Shown here: positions 8,240-16,223 of the stretch, in pieces
How the letters are laid out: every line of letters starts with the position of its first letter
Position numbering within the stretch: position 1 is the stretch's first letter
Assembly: GCF_029846715.1 (NCBI RefSeq)
Contig: NZ_JARVWW010000011.1
Coordinates: forward strand, 62,001-126,000
DNA: 64,000 nt
DNA from: Bradyrhizobium nivariense
GTDB lineage: Bacteria; Pseudomonadota; Alphaproteobacteria; Rhizobiales; Xanthobacteraceae
Reading direction: 5' to 3'
Made by a program: the position numbers and the translations under genes
The notes under the pieces: model-generated
The model's input: only the letters and a program-made list of their open reading frames with translations
Database searches by the model: none
What the model was told of the DNA's origin: nothing

Positions 8240-9283
8240 TCAGGCGACGAATCGCGCCGGCTCCGCCCCATTCCGGCCCGGCAGCACCGCGCCGACCGCC
8301 CAAATGCTGTCGATAAAAGCCCGGGCCGAGGCCTCCCAGGTGTAATTGGCGGCGAACGCGACGCAATCCTGCCGGGAGACGTCGAGCGCGGCGAAGCAGG
8401 CGCTGCGCAGACCGTGATCGAGCGCGCCGACCGGCGCATCGCCAATGACGTCGCGGGGCCCCTTCACCGGGAAGGCCGCAACCGGCAGGCCGCTGGCGAG
8501 CGCTTCGAGCAGGACCAGGCCGAACGTGTCGGTCTTGCTCGGAAACACGAACACGTCGGCGGCAGCGTAGATGTCCGCCAGCTCCTCGCCGTGCTTTTCG
8601 CCGAGGAAGATCGCGTCCGGATAGGCCTCCTCCAGCGCGACGCGCGCCGGACCGTCGCCGACGATCACCTTGGTGCCGGGCAGGTCGAGGTCGAGGAACG
8701 CCTCGAGATTCTTCTCCACCGCGACGCGGCCGACCGAGAGGAACACCGGTGCCGGCAGACAGAGATCGATCGCGCGGGGATGGAACAAATGGGTGTCGAC
8801 GCCGCGCGGCCACAGCACCACATTGTCGAAGCCGCGGTCGGTCAGCTCGCGGGCAAGCGCAGGTGTTGCCGCCATCACGGCGCGGCTGGGGCTGTGGAAT
8901 CGGCGCAGCGCCCGCCAGATCAAGGATTCCGGAACTGGCATACGGGCGCGGACATATTCGGGAAAGCGGGTGTGGAAGCTGGTCGTGAACGGCAGCTTGC
9001 GCTGGCGGCAATAGCGGCGGACCATCAGGCCGATCGGACCCTCCGTCGCAATGTGGATGCTGTCCGGGTGCGCCTCTTCGATCAGCTTCGCGATTCGTGC
9101 CGGGCGCGGCATGGCCAGCCGGACGTCCCGATAGCTCGGCATCGCAAAAGTGCGGAACGATTGCGGCGTCAGGAACGTGAATTCGACCCCGAGCCCCTTG
9201 GCGGCGTCAGCAAGCTTGGTCAGCGTCCGAACCACACCGTTGACTTGCGGGTGCCAGGCGTCAGTCGCGACCAGGATGCGCAT
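8240..9283 (-). CDS. GT4-family glycosyltransferase (MgtA-like mannosyltransferase type)
   Basis: A 347-residue GT-B retaining glycosyltransferase. The N-terminal acceptor domain opens with ILVATDAWHPQVNGVVRTL; FTTSFHTRFPEY lies near 100-111; the donor domain contains VGRVAVEKNLEAF and the E-x7-E region FPSKTDTFGLVLLEALASGLP (described in two pieces: FPSKTDTFG, then LVLLEALASG). It resembles enzymes that transfer mannose or another hexose from a nucleotide sugar to membrane lipids. Its ATG overlaps the stop of the preceding LpxH-like gene (TGATG), so the two are translationally coupled and probably act on the same envelope lipid. The donor and acceptor are inferred, not shown. Confidence 0.75.
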   Translation of the reverse strand: MRILVATDAWHPQVNGVVRTLTKLADAAKGLGVEFTFLTPQSFRTFAMPSYRDVRLAMPRPARIAKLIEEAHPDSIHIATEGPIGLMVRRYCRQRKLPFTTSFHTRFPEYVRARMPVPESLIWRALRRFHSPSRAVMAATPALARELTDRGFDNVVLWPRGVDTHLFHPRAIDLCLPAPVFLSVGRVAVEKNLEAFLDLDLPGTKVIVGDGPARVALEEAYPDAIFLGEKHGEELADIYAAADVFVFPSKTDTFGLVLLEALASGLPVAAFPVKGPRDVIGDAPVGALDHGLRSACFAALDVSRQDCVAFAANYTWEASARAFIDSIWAVGAVLPGRNGAEPARFVA

Positions 9284-10095
9284 CAGGCTGCCCTTGCCGC
9301 GACCTGCGGGACTTGTGCCGGCTTCTGCGCCTGGTCCGCCCAGGTGATGATCTCGAAACGGCCATCGTCGTGCTCGACCAGTGCCGTGCAGCTCTCGACC
9401 CAGTCGCCGCAATTCATGTAGCGGATGCCGCCCTCGTCGCGGATCACGGCGTAGTGGATGTGGCCGCAGATCACGCCGTCGGCGTCGTGGCGCCGCGCCT
9501 CGGCGGCGAGCGCCTGCTCGAACGCGCCGATATAGTTGACGGCGTTCTTGACCTTCTGCTTGGCCCATTGCGACAGCGACCAATAGGGCACTTTGAACAT
9601 GCGCCGGAAGAAGTTGACGAAGCGATTCATCTGGATCGCGAAATCGTAGGCCTTGTCGCCGAGATGGGCGAGCCAGCGTGCGTTCTGCACCACGAGGTCG
9701 AAGATGTCGCCGTGGATGACGAGATAGCGCTTGCCGTCCACGCCGGTGTGGACGGTGTTCTCGACGACGTCGATGCCGCCAAAATGCGTGCCGTAATAGT
9801 TGCGCAGGAATTCGTCGTGATTGCCGGGGATGTAGATGACCTTGGCGCCCTTGCGTGCCTTGCGCAAAAGCTTCTGGACCAGATCGTTGTGCGATTGCGG
9901 CCAGTGCCAGCTCGATTTCAGCGCCCAGCCGTCGACAATGTCGCCGACGAGATAGATCGTGTCGGCATCATGGAAACGCAGGAAGTCGAGCAGAAGGTCG
10001 GCTTGAGAACCGCGGGCCCCGAGATGAACGTCGGAGATGAATAAGGTGCGAAAGCGCCTTTCAGGGCTCTCGTCACTCACATCGTAACTTCCCAT
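9283..10095 (-). CDS. LpxH-like metallophosphoesterase (UDP-2,3-diacylglucosamine diphosphatase family)
   Basis: A 270-residue calcineurin-like phosphoesterase. The metal-binding blocks are in order: SDVHLG (~20-25), GDIVDGW (~50-56), GNHDEF (~87-92), HGDIFD (~126-131) and GHIHYA (~211-216). LpxH hydrolyses UDP-2,3-diacylglucosamine to lipid X in lipid A synthesis. Many alphaproteobacteria use LpxI for that step, so this protein may instead act on another nucleotide-sugar or lipid pyrophosphate. The coupled downstream glycosyltransferase gene supports an envelope-lipid role. A divergent ~200-base intergenic region without an obvious gene precedes it. Confidence 0.75.
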   Translation of the reverse strand: MGSYDVSDESPERRFRTLFISDVHLGARGSQADLLLDFLRFHDADTIYLVGDIVDGWALKSSWHWPQSHNDLVQKLLRKARKGAKVIYIPGNHDEFLRNYYGTHFGGIDVVENTVHTGVDGKRYLVIHGDIFDLVVQNARWLAHLGDKAYDFAIQMNRFVNFFRRMFKVPYWSLSQWAKQKVKNAVNYIGAFEQALAAEARRHDADGVICGHIHYAVIRDEGGIRYMNCGDWVESCTALVEHDDGRFEIITWADQAQKPAQVPQVAARAA

Positions 10096-10300
10096 GCGAC
10101 AGCCTGTAACAATATCCCGTGACAGGGGGATGACAATTGAACCTTTGAGGCACCCTCAGATACGAATCAAACCTCGCCTCGCCCTCCCCGCGAATATCAG
10201 TCGCATGCGACAATCAGGCGACATGAAGCCGCAGCGACCTCCGCAAGAACCCGGAACTGCATGGCTGGATGGGTTAACAGCCGCGCGGTCGCGGCCGGCG

Positions 10301-11101
10301 TCAGTAAAATCGGTGGAGATGATGGATCGGCCCGTGGCCGTGACCAACGCTGAAGCGGTCGGCGGCCGCGATCGCCGCACTGATCCAGGCCTTGGCGTTG
10401 CGCACCGCCTCCTGAAGCGTCTCGCCCTTGGCGAGACCCGCAGCAACCGCCGACGACAGCGAGCAGCCGGTGCCATGGGTGTTTTTGGTGGCGACGCGGG
10501 GTGCGGCGAGCGCAATCGTGTTTTCGGAATCGACGAGATAGTCGACGCTCTCGGCACCCTCGCCGTGCCCGCCCTTGATCAGGACCGCACGGCAGCCGAG
10601 CGCGAGCAGGCGGCGCCCCTGGCTCGCGATGTCGGCCTCGCTTGCCGCGACTGGCTCGTCGAGAAGAGCCGCGGCCTCCGGCAGATTGGGCGTGATCACC
10701 GAGGCCAGCGGCATCAGCCTCGTACGCAGGGCGTCGATGGCTTCGGACGCGAGCAGGCGATCGCCCGACGTCGCCACCATCACGGGATCGAGCACGATGT
10801 GCCCAGGTGCCCAGCGCGACAGCGCGGCTGCGATCGCATCGATGCTGGCAGCTTGTGCCACCATCCCGATCTTGACCGCGCCGACATTGAGATCGGAGAA
10901 CACGGCGTCGATCTGCGCGGTGACGAACTCGGCCGGCACGGCGTGAATGCCGGTGACGCCGCGCGTGTTCTGCGCCGTCAGCGCCGTGATGGCGGAAGCA
11001 CCGAAGACACCGAGCGCGGCAAAGGTCTTCAGGTCGGCCTGGATGCCGGCGCCGCCGCTCGAATCGGAGCCTGCGATGGTGAGCGCCACGGGGGTCGTCA
11101 T
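10301..11101 (-). CDS. thiD: Hydroxymethylpyrimidine/phosphomethylpyrimidine kinase
   Basis: A 266-residue ribokinase-fold kinase that phosphorylates HMP and HMP-P for thiamine synthesis. It begins LTIAGSDSSGGAGIQADLKTF, split as AGSDSSGGAGIQAD at ~9-22, the ThiD signature. LDPVMVATSGDRLL (~106-119), TPNLPEA, KGGHG and the catalytic anion-hole region THGTGCSLSSA follow. The ATG at 11101 gives the canonical N-terminus; the open frame extends 21 codons further with no family similarity. I looked for a TPP riboswitch in the 130 bases upstream and found no CUGAGA element. No other thi gene is in the window. Confidence 0.92.
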   Translation of the reverse strand: MTTPVALTIAGSDSSGGAGIQADLKTFAALGVFGASAITALTAQNTRGVTGIHAVPAEFVTAQIDAVFSDLNVGAVKIGMVAQAASIDAIAAALSRWAPGHIVLDPVMVATSGDRLLASEAIDALRTRLMPLASVITPNLPEAAALLDEPVAASEADIASQGRRLLALGCRAVLIKGGHGEGAESVDYLVDSENTIALAAPRVATKNTHGTGCSLSSAVAAGLAKGETLQEAVRNAKAWISAAIAAADRFSVGHGHGPIHHLHRFY

Positions 11102-11231
11102 AGGGCGATTTTCCGCTTCCTGGGGACCATGGCCCGTCCTAGCGCGCACCCCGGTGCCCCGCAAGTTCGCTTGCCAAATCCGGCCGGTTTTGGCCTATTA
11201 GCCGGTCAGATATGCCTTCGGAGTGACTGCT

Positions 11232-11477
11232 ATGGTTCCTTTTTTCGTCCAGATCAAATGCAAGCTCGGCCAGTCCTATACGGTCGCCAATGCGCTTGCC
11301 GAAGCCGAGATCGCCTCCGAGATCTACTCCACGGCCGGACATTACGATTTGCTGGTGAAGTTCTACGTCGACAACGACACCGACATCGGCCACTTCATCA
11401 ACGAGAAGGTGCAGGTGCTGCCGGGCATCCAGGACACCCTCACCATCATCACCTTCAAGGCGTTTGGGACGACCTAG
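11232..11477 (+). CDS. Stand-alone Lrp/AsnC ligand-binding (RAM) domain protein
   Basis: An 81-residue protein made only of the effector domain of Lrp/AsnC regulators: VPFFVQIKCKLGQSYTVAN, split as FVQIKCKLGQ at ~4-13, then AGHYDLLVKFYVDN (~36-49) and LPGIQDTLTIITFKAF at the end. It has no DNA-binding helix-turn-helix. Such proteins oligomerise and bind amino acids, and may modulate full-length Lrp proteins or enzymes. A GTG at 11223 is an alternative start three codons earlier. It is divergent from thiD. Confidence 0.85.
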   Translation: MVPFFVQIKCKLGQSYTVANALAEAEIASEIYSTAGHYDLLVKFYVDNDTDIGHFINEKVQVLPGIQDTLTIITFKAFGTT

Positions 11478-11505
11478 CTGCCTTGAATTGACGCAAGCCG
11501 CACGA

Positions 11506-11533
11506 TTGCGCGGCCGGGCGCCTGTGCTAGCGT
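11506..11533 (+). promoter_or_regulatory. Candidate sigma-70-type promoter before the PqqD-like gene
   Basis: TTGCGC (11506-11511) and TAGCGT (11528-11533) are 16 bases apart and end about 52 bases before the ATG at 11585. Both boxes are imperfect, so this is a suggestion only. Confidence 0.22.
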
Positions 11534-11584
11534 CCGGGCCTTGAATTGAAGTTCTTGGGAATTGAAGCGAGTACCGAGCAAGTC

Positions 11585-11881
11585 ATGGCCCTCACCACCA
11601 CGGTGCCGCTGCTGATCAGCCAGCAATTCGATAGTGAAGTGGTGTTGGCCAACTATCAGAATGGCGTCTACTACAACCTCGACGGCAGCGCTGCGCAAGT
11701 CTGGCTCGGCCTCAAGGCCAACCGAACGGTTGAGGGGATCGCGAGCGCTTTAGCTGCCGCGACCGGCGGCGATGCCGCCTCCATCACGCCGCAGGTGCAA
11801 GCCTTCGTCGACAGCATGCTGGCAGAGGGTTTCATCGCTGAAGGCGCGGCCGATGCGGACGTCGACGCGCGCCAGGCCTGA
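11585..11881 (+). CDS. PqqD-family (RiPP recognition element-like) protein, orphan
   Basis: A 98-residue protein with the PqqD winged-helix layout: a strand ending in EVVLANYQNGVYYNLDGSAAQVW (split as LANYQNGVYYNLDG, ~26-39), then the helix of LKANRTVEGIASAL and the C-terminal FVDSMLAEGFI helix. PqqD and related RRE domains deliver a precursor peptide to a modifying enzyme. No pqqA/B/C/E, radical-SAM enzyme or other RiPP gene is near, so the partner is unknown. I chose the ATG at 11585; a TTG at 11546 would add 13 residues. The last 20 residues are Asp/Ala-rich and poorly conserved in appearance. Confidence 0.75.
   Translation: MALTTTVPLLISQQFDSEVVLANYQNGVYYNLDGSAAQVWLGLKANRTVEGIASALAAATGGDAASITPQVQAFVDSMLAEGFIAEGAADADVDARQA
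11719..11733. repeat. 15-base near-palindrome, copy 1 (inside the PqqD-like gene)
   Basis: CAACCGAACGGTTGA, arms CAACCG/CGGTTG around AA. The identical 15 bases recur at 11976-11990 outside the gene. Confidence 0.6.
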
Positions 11882-11975
11882 TAGGCGTCGATTGCGGTCT
11901 GCCCCTGGCCGAGGGCGGCCCTGAAAAGCGTGAGATAACGCGGCTTCAGCGCGGTCGGGAGTTTTGGCGCCATCT

Positions 11976-11990
11976 CAACCGAACGGTTGA
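11976..11990. repeat. 15-base near-palindrome, copy 2 (intergenic)
   Basis: Exact second copy of CAACCGAACGGTTGA, 257 bases from the first. It sits directly before the minus-strand ATG at 11973 of a protein-like but truncated frame. Nothing else supported was seen between 11882 and 12151. Confidence 0.6.
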
Positions 11991-12151
11991 ACCGTGCGGC
12001 CCGCTTCGTCTGCCCCTGCAAAATCACGAGTCGAAACGATCAGCCGCAACCGCGCAAAAACTCGACACTCCATCGTGACGCACTTCCAATTCCCAACCGG
12101 CAACAAAGGATGCGGGCGCAGTCCCGGCGTGTCAATTGGAAAGGGTCGGCT

Positions 12152-13081
12152 TCAGGCGCCACCCTCCTTGCGCTTCGGGCGCGGCGGACCGTCCACCGGC
12201 GGCAGCGATTTGATATAGTCCGCCATCGCCGCGAGATCGTCATCCGACAATTGCGAGGTGTTCTTGATCACCCGCGTCATCGCGCCGCCGACACTGTCGC
12301 CGTCGGGCAGTTCGCCGGTCTTCAGGAAATAGGCAATATCCTTCGCGCTCCACTCGCCAAGGCGCTTCTGGGTGATGTTGGGCACCCATCCCTCGCCTTC
12401 CGGATTGGGCCCGCCGGCGAAGCGTTGTCCGGCGATGATGCCGCCAAGCGCATTGCGCGGGCTGTGGCATTCCGCGCAATGGCCAAAACTGTTGACGAGA
12501 TAGGCACCGCGATTGAATTGCGGCGACTTCGCGCTGTCGGCGACGAAGGGCTTGCCGTCCATGAACAGGAATTTCCAGATGCCGACGTTGCGCCGGATAT
12601 TGAACGGAACGCGCACATCGTGGTCACGCACCTTGCCTGCAACGGCCGGCAGCGTTTTCAGATAAGCGAAGAGATCGAGCACGTCCTCGCGCCTGGCATG
12701 CTGATAGGACGTGTAGGGAAAGGCCGGAAAATAATGCTGTCCGTCCGGCGAGACCCCGTGCATCACCGCGTTGACGAATTCCGCGTCGCTCCATTTGCCG
12801 ATGCCGTAGGTCGGATCGGAGGAGATGTTCGGCGCGTAGAAGGTTCCGAACGGCGACTTGATCGCGACGCCGCCGCCGAGCCTGAGACGATCGGGCTGGT
12901 CGGGGACGGCATGGCATGAGGCGCAGCCGCCGGCGTTGAACATCACCTCGCCATTGGCAAGATCAGGCACGTGGGCAGGCGCGGTGCCCGCGGCCGCCAC
13001 CACCGCCGCGCTGAGCCACCAATAGACGCCGGCTGCGGCGAGTGCGGCGAGCAGGGCCACGGAGATTGTTCGTCGCAACAT
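12152..13081 (-). CDS. Membrane-anchored diheme cytochrome c
   Basis: A 309-residue periplasmic electron carrier. A hydrophobic N-terminus (~5-32) is a signal or anchor. Two heme c sites are visible: CASCH near residue 53 and CAECH near 203; KSPFGTFYAPNIS and EGWVPNITQKRL after each heme resemble the cytochrome subunits of alcohol and aldehyde dehydrogenases, which supply axial methionine regions. Such subunits pass electrons from a periplasmic dehydrogenase to quinone or oxidase. No partner dehydrogenase is adjacent. The last residues are Pro/Lys-rich. It is divergent from the CHRD gene. Confidence 0.85.
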   Translation of the reverse strand: MLRRTISVALLAALAAAGVYWWLSAAVVAAAGTAPAHVPDLANGEVMFNAGGCASCHAVPDQPDRLRLGGGVAIKSPFGTFYAPNISSDPTYGIGKWSDAEFVNAVMHGVSPDGQHYFPAFPYTSYQHARREDVLDLFAYLKTLPAVAGKVRDHDVRVPFNIRRNVGIWKFLFMDGKPFVADSAKSPQFNRGAYLVNSFGHCAECHSPRNALGGIIAGQRFAGGPNPEGEGWVPNITQKRLGEWSAKDIAYFLKTGELPDGDSVGGAMTRVIKNTSQLSDDDLAAMADYIKSLPPVDGPPRPKRKEGGA

Positions 13082-13237
13082 GCGGTCCTTTCGTCGTCGC
13101 GGCGAACCTTATGGCCGATGTCTTCGTCGCTCCAGCCACGAAGAATTTAGCCCACCGCGGTCTGAAACGGGAATAAACTGAAATGCCGGCTGTTGGAAGT
13201 TTGGCAGCCCAAACGGGTTTCAGCAGGGAGAAGAGTC

Positions 13238-13654
13238 ATGAACAAGACCGTCATCGCCGTGTCAGTGCTCGGCGCCGTTGCCTTTGCGGGTTCGGCCAAC
13301 GCGGAAAAGCTGAAAGCAACGCTCGACGCCAAGTCCGAGGTGCCCGCAACGACCAGCAGCGGCACCGGAACGGCCGATCTGGACTACGACCCCGCCAGCA
13401 AGAAGCTGTCCTGGAAGGTCACCTATTCCGGCCTGTCCGGCCCCGCCACGGCCGCCCATTTCCACGGACCTGCCGAGGCCGGCAAGAACGCCGGCGTCGC
13501 GGTTGCGATTCCGAATGCGGCGTCCAGCCCGGCCGAGGGCTCGGCGACACTGACCGACGCGCAGGCCGCCGATCTGCTCGCCGGCAAGCTCTACGTCAAC
13601 ATCCACACCGCGGCCAATCCGGGCGGCGAGATCCGCGGTCAGGTGACGAAGTAA
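13238..13654 (+). CDS. Periplasmic CHRD-domain protein
   Basis: A 138-residue secreted protein. Residues 1-22 are a signal peptide (cleaved after SANA). The rest is one CHRD domain: LKATLDAKSEVPAT (~25-38), the AHFHGPAEAGKNAG block (~79-92), and the closing YVNIHTAANPGGEIRGQV (~119-136). The domain is named from chordin; bacterial copies are periplasmic or surface proteins of unknown role. The ATG at 13238 is preceded by gggagaag and begins the signal peptide. A strong terminator follows 18 bases after the stop, so it is probably a single-gene transcript. Confidence 0.85.
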   Translation: MNKTVIAVSVLGAVAFAGSANAEKLKATLDAKSEVPATTSSGTGTADLDYDPASKKLSWKVTYSGLSGPATAAHFHGPAEAGKNAGVAVAIPNAASSPAEGSATLTDAQAADLLAGKLYVNIHTAANPGGEIRGQVTK

Positions 13655-13671
13655 ACTTCGCACTGTCCAAC

Positions 13672-13702
13672 AAAAGGGCGGCTGTTACACAGCCGCCCTT
13701 TT
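13672..13702. terminator. Rho-independent terminator (bidirectional) after the CHRD gene
   Basis: AAAAGGGCGGCTG, a 5-base loop, then CAGCCGCCCTTTT. The A-run and T-run are symmetrical, so it can serve both strands, although a repeat element separates it from the convergent gene. Confidence 0.85.
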
Positions 13703-13710
13703 CGATTCCC

Positions 13711-13792
13711 GTAGCCTGGATGGAGCGCAGCGCAATCCGGGAAGGACCGCTCGGTTAGCCCCCGGATTTCGCTGCGCTCCATCCGGGCTACG
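13711..13792. repeat. Palindromic repeat (GTAGCC..GATGGAGCGCAGCG family)
   Basis: An imperfect inverted repeat: GTAGCCTGGATGGAGCGCAG ... and CTGCGCTCCATCCGGGCTAC, with about 40 bases between arms. A short relative, GTAGCCCGGATTGCG ... GTCCGGGCTAC, occurs at 16174-16208. It lies between convergent genes. Confidence 0.75.
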
Positions 13793-13806
13793 CGCCGGCG
13801 CAGGCG

Positions 13807-15102
13807 TCACACGTCAGGTTCGGCCGCGTTGAGCGCCTGCGCGAGGTCGGCAAGCAGATCCGACGGGTTTTCGATGCCGATCGACAGCCGGATCGTGGAA
13901 TCGAGCACGCCGATCTTCCGGCGGATGTCGGCGGGAACGCCGGAATGAGTCATGGTGGCAGGCAGGCTCGCAAGCGACTCCGTTCCACCAAGGCTCACCG
14001 CCAGCTTGAGGATCTGCAGCGCGTTGAGGAACTTCATGGCCGCCGCCTTGCCGCCGACGATGTCGAACGAGAACGTGGATCCTGCACCCGAGCATTGCCG
14101 CGCGAACACGAGTCCGGCCGGCGAAGCCGCCTCGTGATGACCGAGATAGTGCACCTTGGCCACCTTGGGATGATCGCGCAGATAGTCCGCCACGACGTGT
14201 GCATTCGCATCGGCCTTTTCCATGCGCAGGCTCAGCGTCTCGAGCGACCGGTTGATCATCCAGCAGGAATGCGGATCGAGCTGGGTGCCGATGGCGCCCC
14301 GGAGCGCCTTGATGCCTTTCACGACCGCCTTCGAGCCGAGCGCGGCGCCCGCGATCAGATCTGAATGGCCGCCGACATATTTCGTGAGCGAGTACAAGGA
14401 AATATCCGCGCCGTGCTCGATCGGCCGCTGAAACACCGGTCCGAGCAGCGTATTGTCGCAGGCGATGATCGGAACGTGTCCTTGGGTCTTTCCGATTGTC
14501 TCGGCGACACGGCGCATCATCGCGACGTCGACCAGCCCATTGGTCGGGTTGGCCGGAGTTTCGATCAGGATCATCGAAACCCGGCCCTTGCGCATGGCCT
14601 CTTCCGCGGCCTGGCTGACCACAGCTTCGTCAACGCCATCGGCGAAGCCGACGGCGCCGATCGACAGACGCGCAAGCGTATTCGTCAGCAGGGTTTCCGT
14701 CCCGCCGTAGAGCGGCTGGGAGTGCAGAATGACATCGCCAGGGCGGACGAAAGCCAGGATCGTGGTCGCGATCGCCGCCATGCCGGATGAGAACAGCGCA
14801 CAGCTCTCGGTGCGCTCATAGATCGCGAGCCTGTCCTCGACGATTTCGCTGTTGGGGTGATTGAAGCGCGAATAGACCAGGCCCGCGCCCATCCCTTCCG
14901 GCGGCTCGCGCCGGCCGGAGACGAAATCGAAGAAGTCCTGCCCGTCCTCGGCCGTCTTGAACACGAAGGTCGAGGTCAGGAACACCGGCGGCTTGACGGC
15001 GCCTTCCGACAATTGCGGATCATAGCCATAGGTCAGCATCAGCGTTTCGGGATGCAGCATATGGTTGCCGATGTGCGTCTTCGACGGGAACGGTTTTACC
15101 AT
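13807..15102 (-). CDS. Cystathionine gamma-synthase-family PLP enzyme
   Basis: A 431-residue Cys/Met-metabolism PLP enzyme (gamma-synthase, gamma-lyase or sulfhydrylase type), cytoplasmic. Hallmarks are YSRFNHPN (~74-81), the cofactor-stacking SSGMAAI (~104-110), the YGGTETLL block, DNTLLGPVFQRP (~191-202) and the PLP lysine in YSLTKYVGGHSD (~213-224). The C-terminal substrate segment is VSLGGTESLASLPATMTHSG. Which sulfur amino acid reaction it performs is not decidable from sequence. The ATG at 15102 fits the family; the frame is open for 53 more codons with no similarity. It lies 162 bases downstream of a ModA-like gene, with a hairpin between. Confidence 0.82.
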   Translation of the reverse strand: MVKPFPSKTHIGNHMLHPETLMLTYGYDPQLSEGAVKPPVFLTSTFVFKTAEDGQDFFDFVSGRREPPEGMGAGLVYSRFNHPNSEIVEDRLAIYERTESCALFSSGMAAIATTILAFVRPGDVILHSQPLYGGTETLLTNTLARLSIGAVGFADGVDEAVVSQAAEEAMRKGRVSMILIETPANPTNGLVDVAMMRRVAETIGKTQGHVPIIACDNTLLGPVFQRPIEHGADISLYSLTKYVGGHSDLIAGAALGSKAVVKGIKALRGAIGTQLDPHSCWMINRSLETLSLRMEKADANAHVVADYLRDHPKVAKVHYLGHHEAASPAGLVFARQCSGAGSTFSFDIVGGKAAAMKFLNALQILKLAVSLGGTESLASLPATMTHSGVPADIRRKIGVLDSTIRLSIGIENPSDLLADLAQALNAAEPDV

Positions 15103-15181
15103 GGCTTGTCTCGCTGTTCTAAGGTTCAGGTGCTCGCCGCGCGTTACAGCTCTCGCGATGGTGAAGCAATCAGAATCGGGT

Positions 15182-15214
15182 GCGCCGGTTCCGACAACTC
15201 TCATCAACCGGCGC
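15182..15214 (-). other. GC-rich hairpin between the ModA-like and gamma-synthase genes
   Basis: GCGCCGGTT and AACCGGCGC form a perfect 9-base stem around 15 bases. No T-run follows, so it may be an inefficient terminator or a processing/attenuation structure rather than a classical terminator. Confidence 0.4.
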
Positions 15215-15264
15215 GGAATCTGTTCTCGCTCCCGAACACGCAAACGTGTGGGCCGGTCCAACCT

Positions 15265-16074
15265 TCAATGCGCCGGCAATGGCTTCAATCCGGCTTTCGT
15301 GATGACGGTTGCGGCCTCTGCTGAGGAAAGGAAGTTCAGCAGGGCGATTGCGGCCTCGAGGTGTTGCGAATTCTTGGGCAGCGCGCCAACAAAGAGAGTC
15401 GGCGGCTGAACCTCTGACGGCACCGTGCCTACGAAATCAACGCCCGGGACCTGGATCAGTTCGGCGACCTGCTGGAAACCGATTTCTGCCTCGCCGCGGG
15501 CGACGACGGCGGCCACGGGTTCACCCGAAGGCGGACCGGGCACTTTACGCGTCTTGCCGGAGATTTCGTCGGCAACGCCGAGCTTCCGAAATCCGACCGT
15601 CGACAGATAGGTCCCGCTCGAACTGTCCGAATAGGCGATGGATCTGGCCGCGAGCAATGTCTTCCGCAGCGCGTCCATCGTGCCGATGTCGGGCTTGGGT
15701 TGACCTGCTCGAACCACCATGCCGATGAACGATTCCGCGAGCGGCATCCTGCTGCCGGGACGAGCGAGGTCGCGCTTGTCGAGAGCATCGCCGCCGACCC
15801 CGTCCATGATCACGACGTCGGCCTCCTCGCCACGAGCCAGTCGCGTCGGGATTGCTTCCGGTGAATCGCCGATTGAAGGTCCCCGCGTGGTGACGAGCTT
15901 ATGCCCCGTCGATTTCTCGAACGCGGGACCGAGCTCCTTGTACACGCTGAAGAACCCGGCCGAGATCATCACCTTGATATCGGCGGCTGTCGCGCCGGGC
16001 GTCAAAACGACAGCTGTCAGAAGGGTAAACAAGCAGACGACAAGTCGCGGCACGATAAGGCCCCCGAGGAGCAT
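15265..16074 (-). CDS. ModA-like periplasmic substrate-binding protein
   Basis: A 269-residue secreted binding protein. A signal peptide ends near residue 31 (TPGATAAD). The mature part follows the molybdate/extracellular solute-binding fold: IKVMISAGFFSVYKELGPAF, split as ISAGFFSVYKELG; RGPSIGDSPEAIPTRL; ADVVIMDGVGGD; SDSSSGTYLSTVG; and GFQQVAELIQVPGV. No permease or ATPase gene is adjacent, so it is an orphan component, and the ligand may not be molybdate. A strong terminator for the gene upstream separates it from the cytochrome c gene. Confidence 0.75.
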   Translation of the reverse strand: MLLGGLIVPRLVVCLFTLLTAVVLTPGATAADIKVMISAGFFSVYKELGPAFEKSTGHKLVTTRGPSIGDSPEAIPTRLARGEEADVVIMDGVGGDALDKRDLARPGSRMPLAESFIGMVVRAGQPKPDIGTMDALRKTLLAARSIAYSDSSSGTYLSTVGFRKLGVADEISGKTRKVPGPPSGEPVAAVVARGEAEIGFQQVAELIQVPGVDFVGTVPSEVQPPTLFVGALPKNSQHLEAAIALLNFLSSAEAATVITKAGLKPLPAH

Positions 16075-16131
16075 TCACGCGCAGTGTCCTACGAAAGTCA
16101 GTCTGCGTCCAGCGGCTACACGCGACGCAAC

Positions 16132-16163
16132 AAAAGGGGCGGCAGCTTGCGCCACCGCCCTTT
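16132..16163 (-). terminator. Rho-independent terminator for the cytochrome c gene
   Basis: Read on the minus strand: GGGCGG, loop, CCGCCC, then a T-run. It lies about 60 bases beyond the stop at 16224, after a short palindromic repeat. Confidence 0.75.
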
Positions 16164-16173
16164 CTGAATCTTG

Positions 16174-16208
16174 GTAGCCCGGATTGCGCTACGCTCCGTC
16201 CGGGCTAC
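16174..16208. repeat. Short palindromic repeat (GTAGCCCGGA family)
   Basis: GTAGCCCGGATTGCG ... GTCCGGGCTAC; a compact relative of the element at 13711-13792. Confidence 0.7.
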
Positions 16209-16223
16209 AAATCCTTTTCTTCC

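Noticed and set aside
8240..8445. Long N-terminal extension of threonine dehydratase
   Set aside because: The open frame runs across the end of the glycosyltransferase gene; the family N-terminus starts at 8178.
11102..11222. TPP riboswitch upstream of thiD
   Set aside because: A GGGGTGC is present, but the CUGAGA and the downstream P4-P5 elements are missing.
10094..11491. Long plus-strand reading frame of 465 codons
   Set aside because: Antisense to thiD, with Arg/Gly-rich composition typical of a GC-rich shadow frame; thiD on the other strand has full motifs.
13168..13192. EcfG (general stress) promoter before the CHRD gene
   Set aside because: GGAAT-N16-TGTT resembles GGAAC-N16/17-CGTT but has a mismatch in each box; too weak to list.
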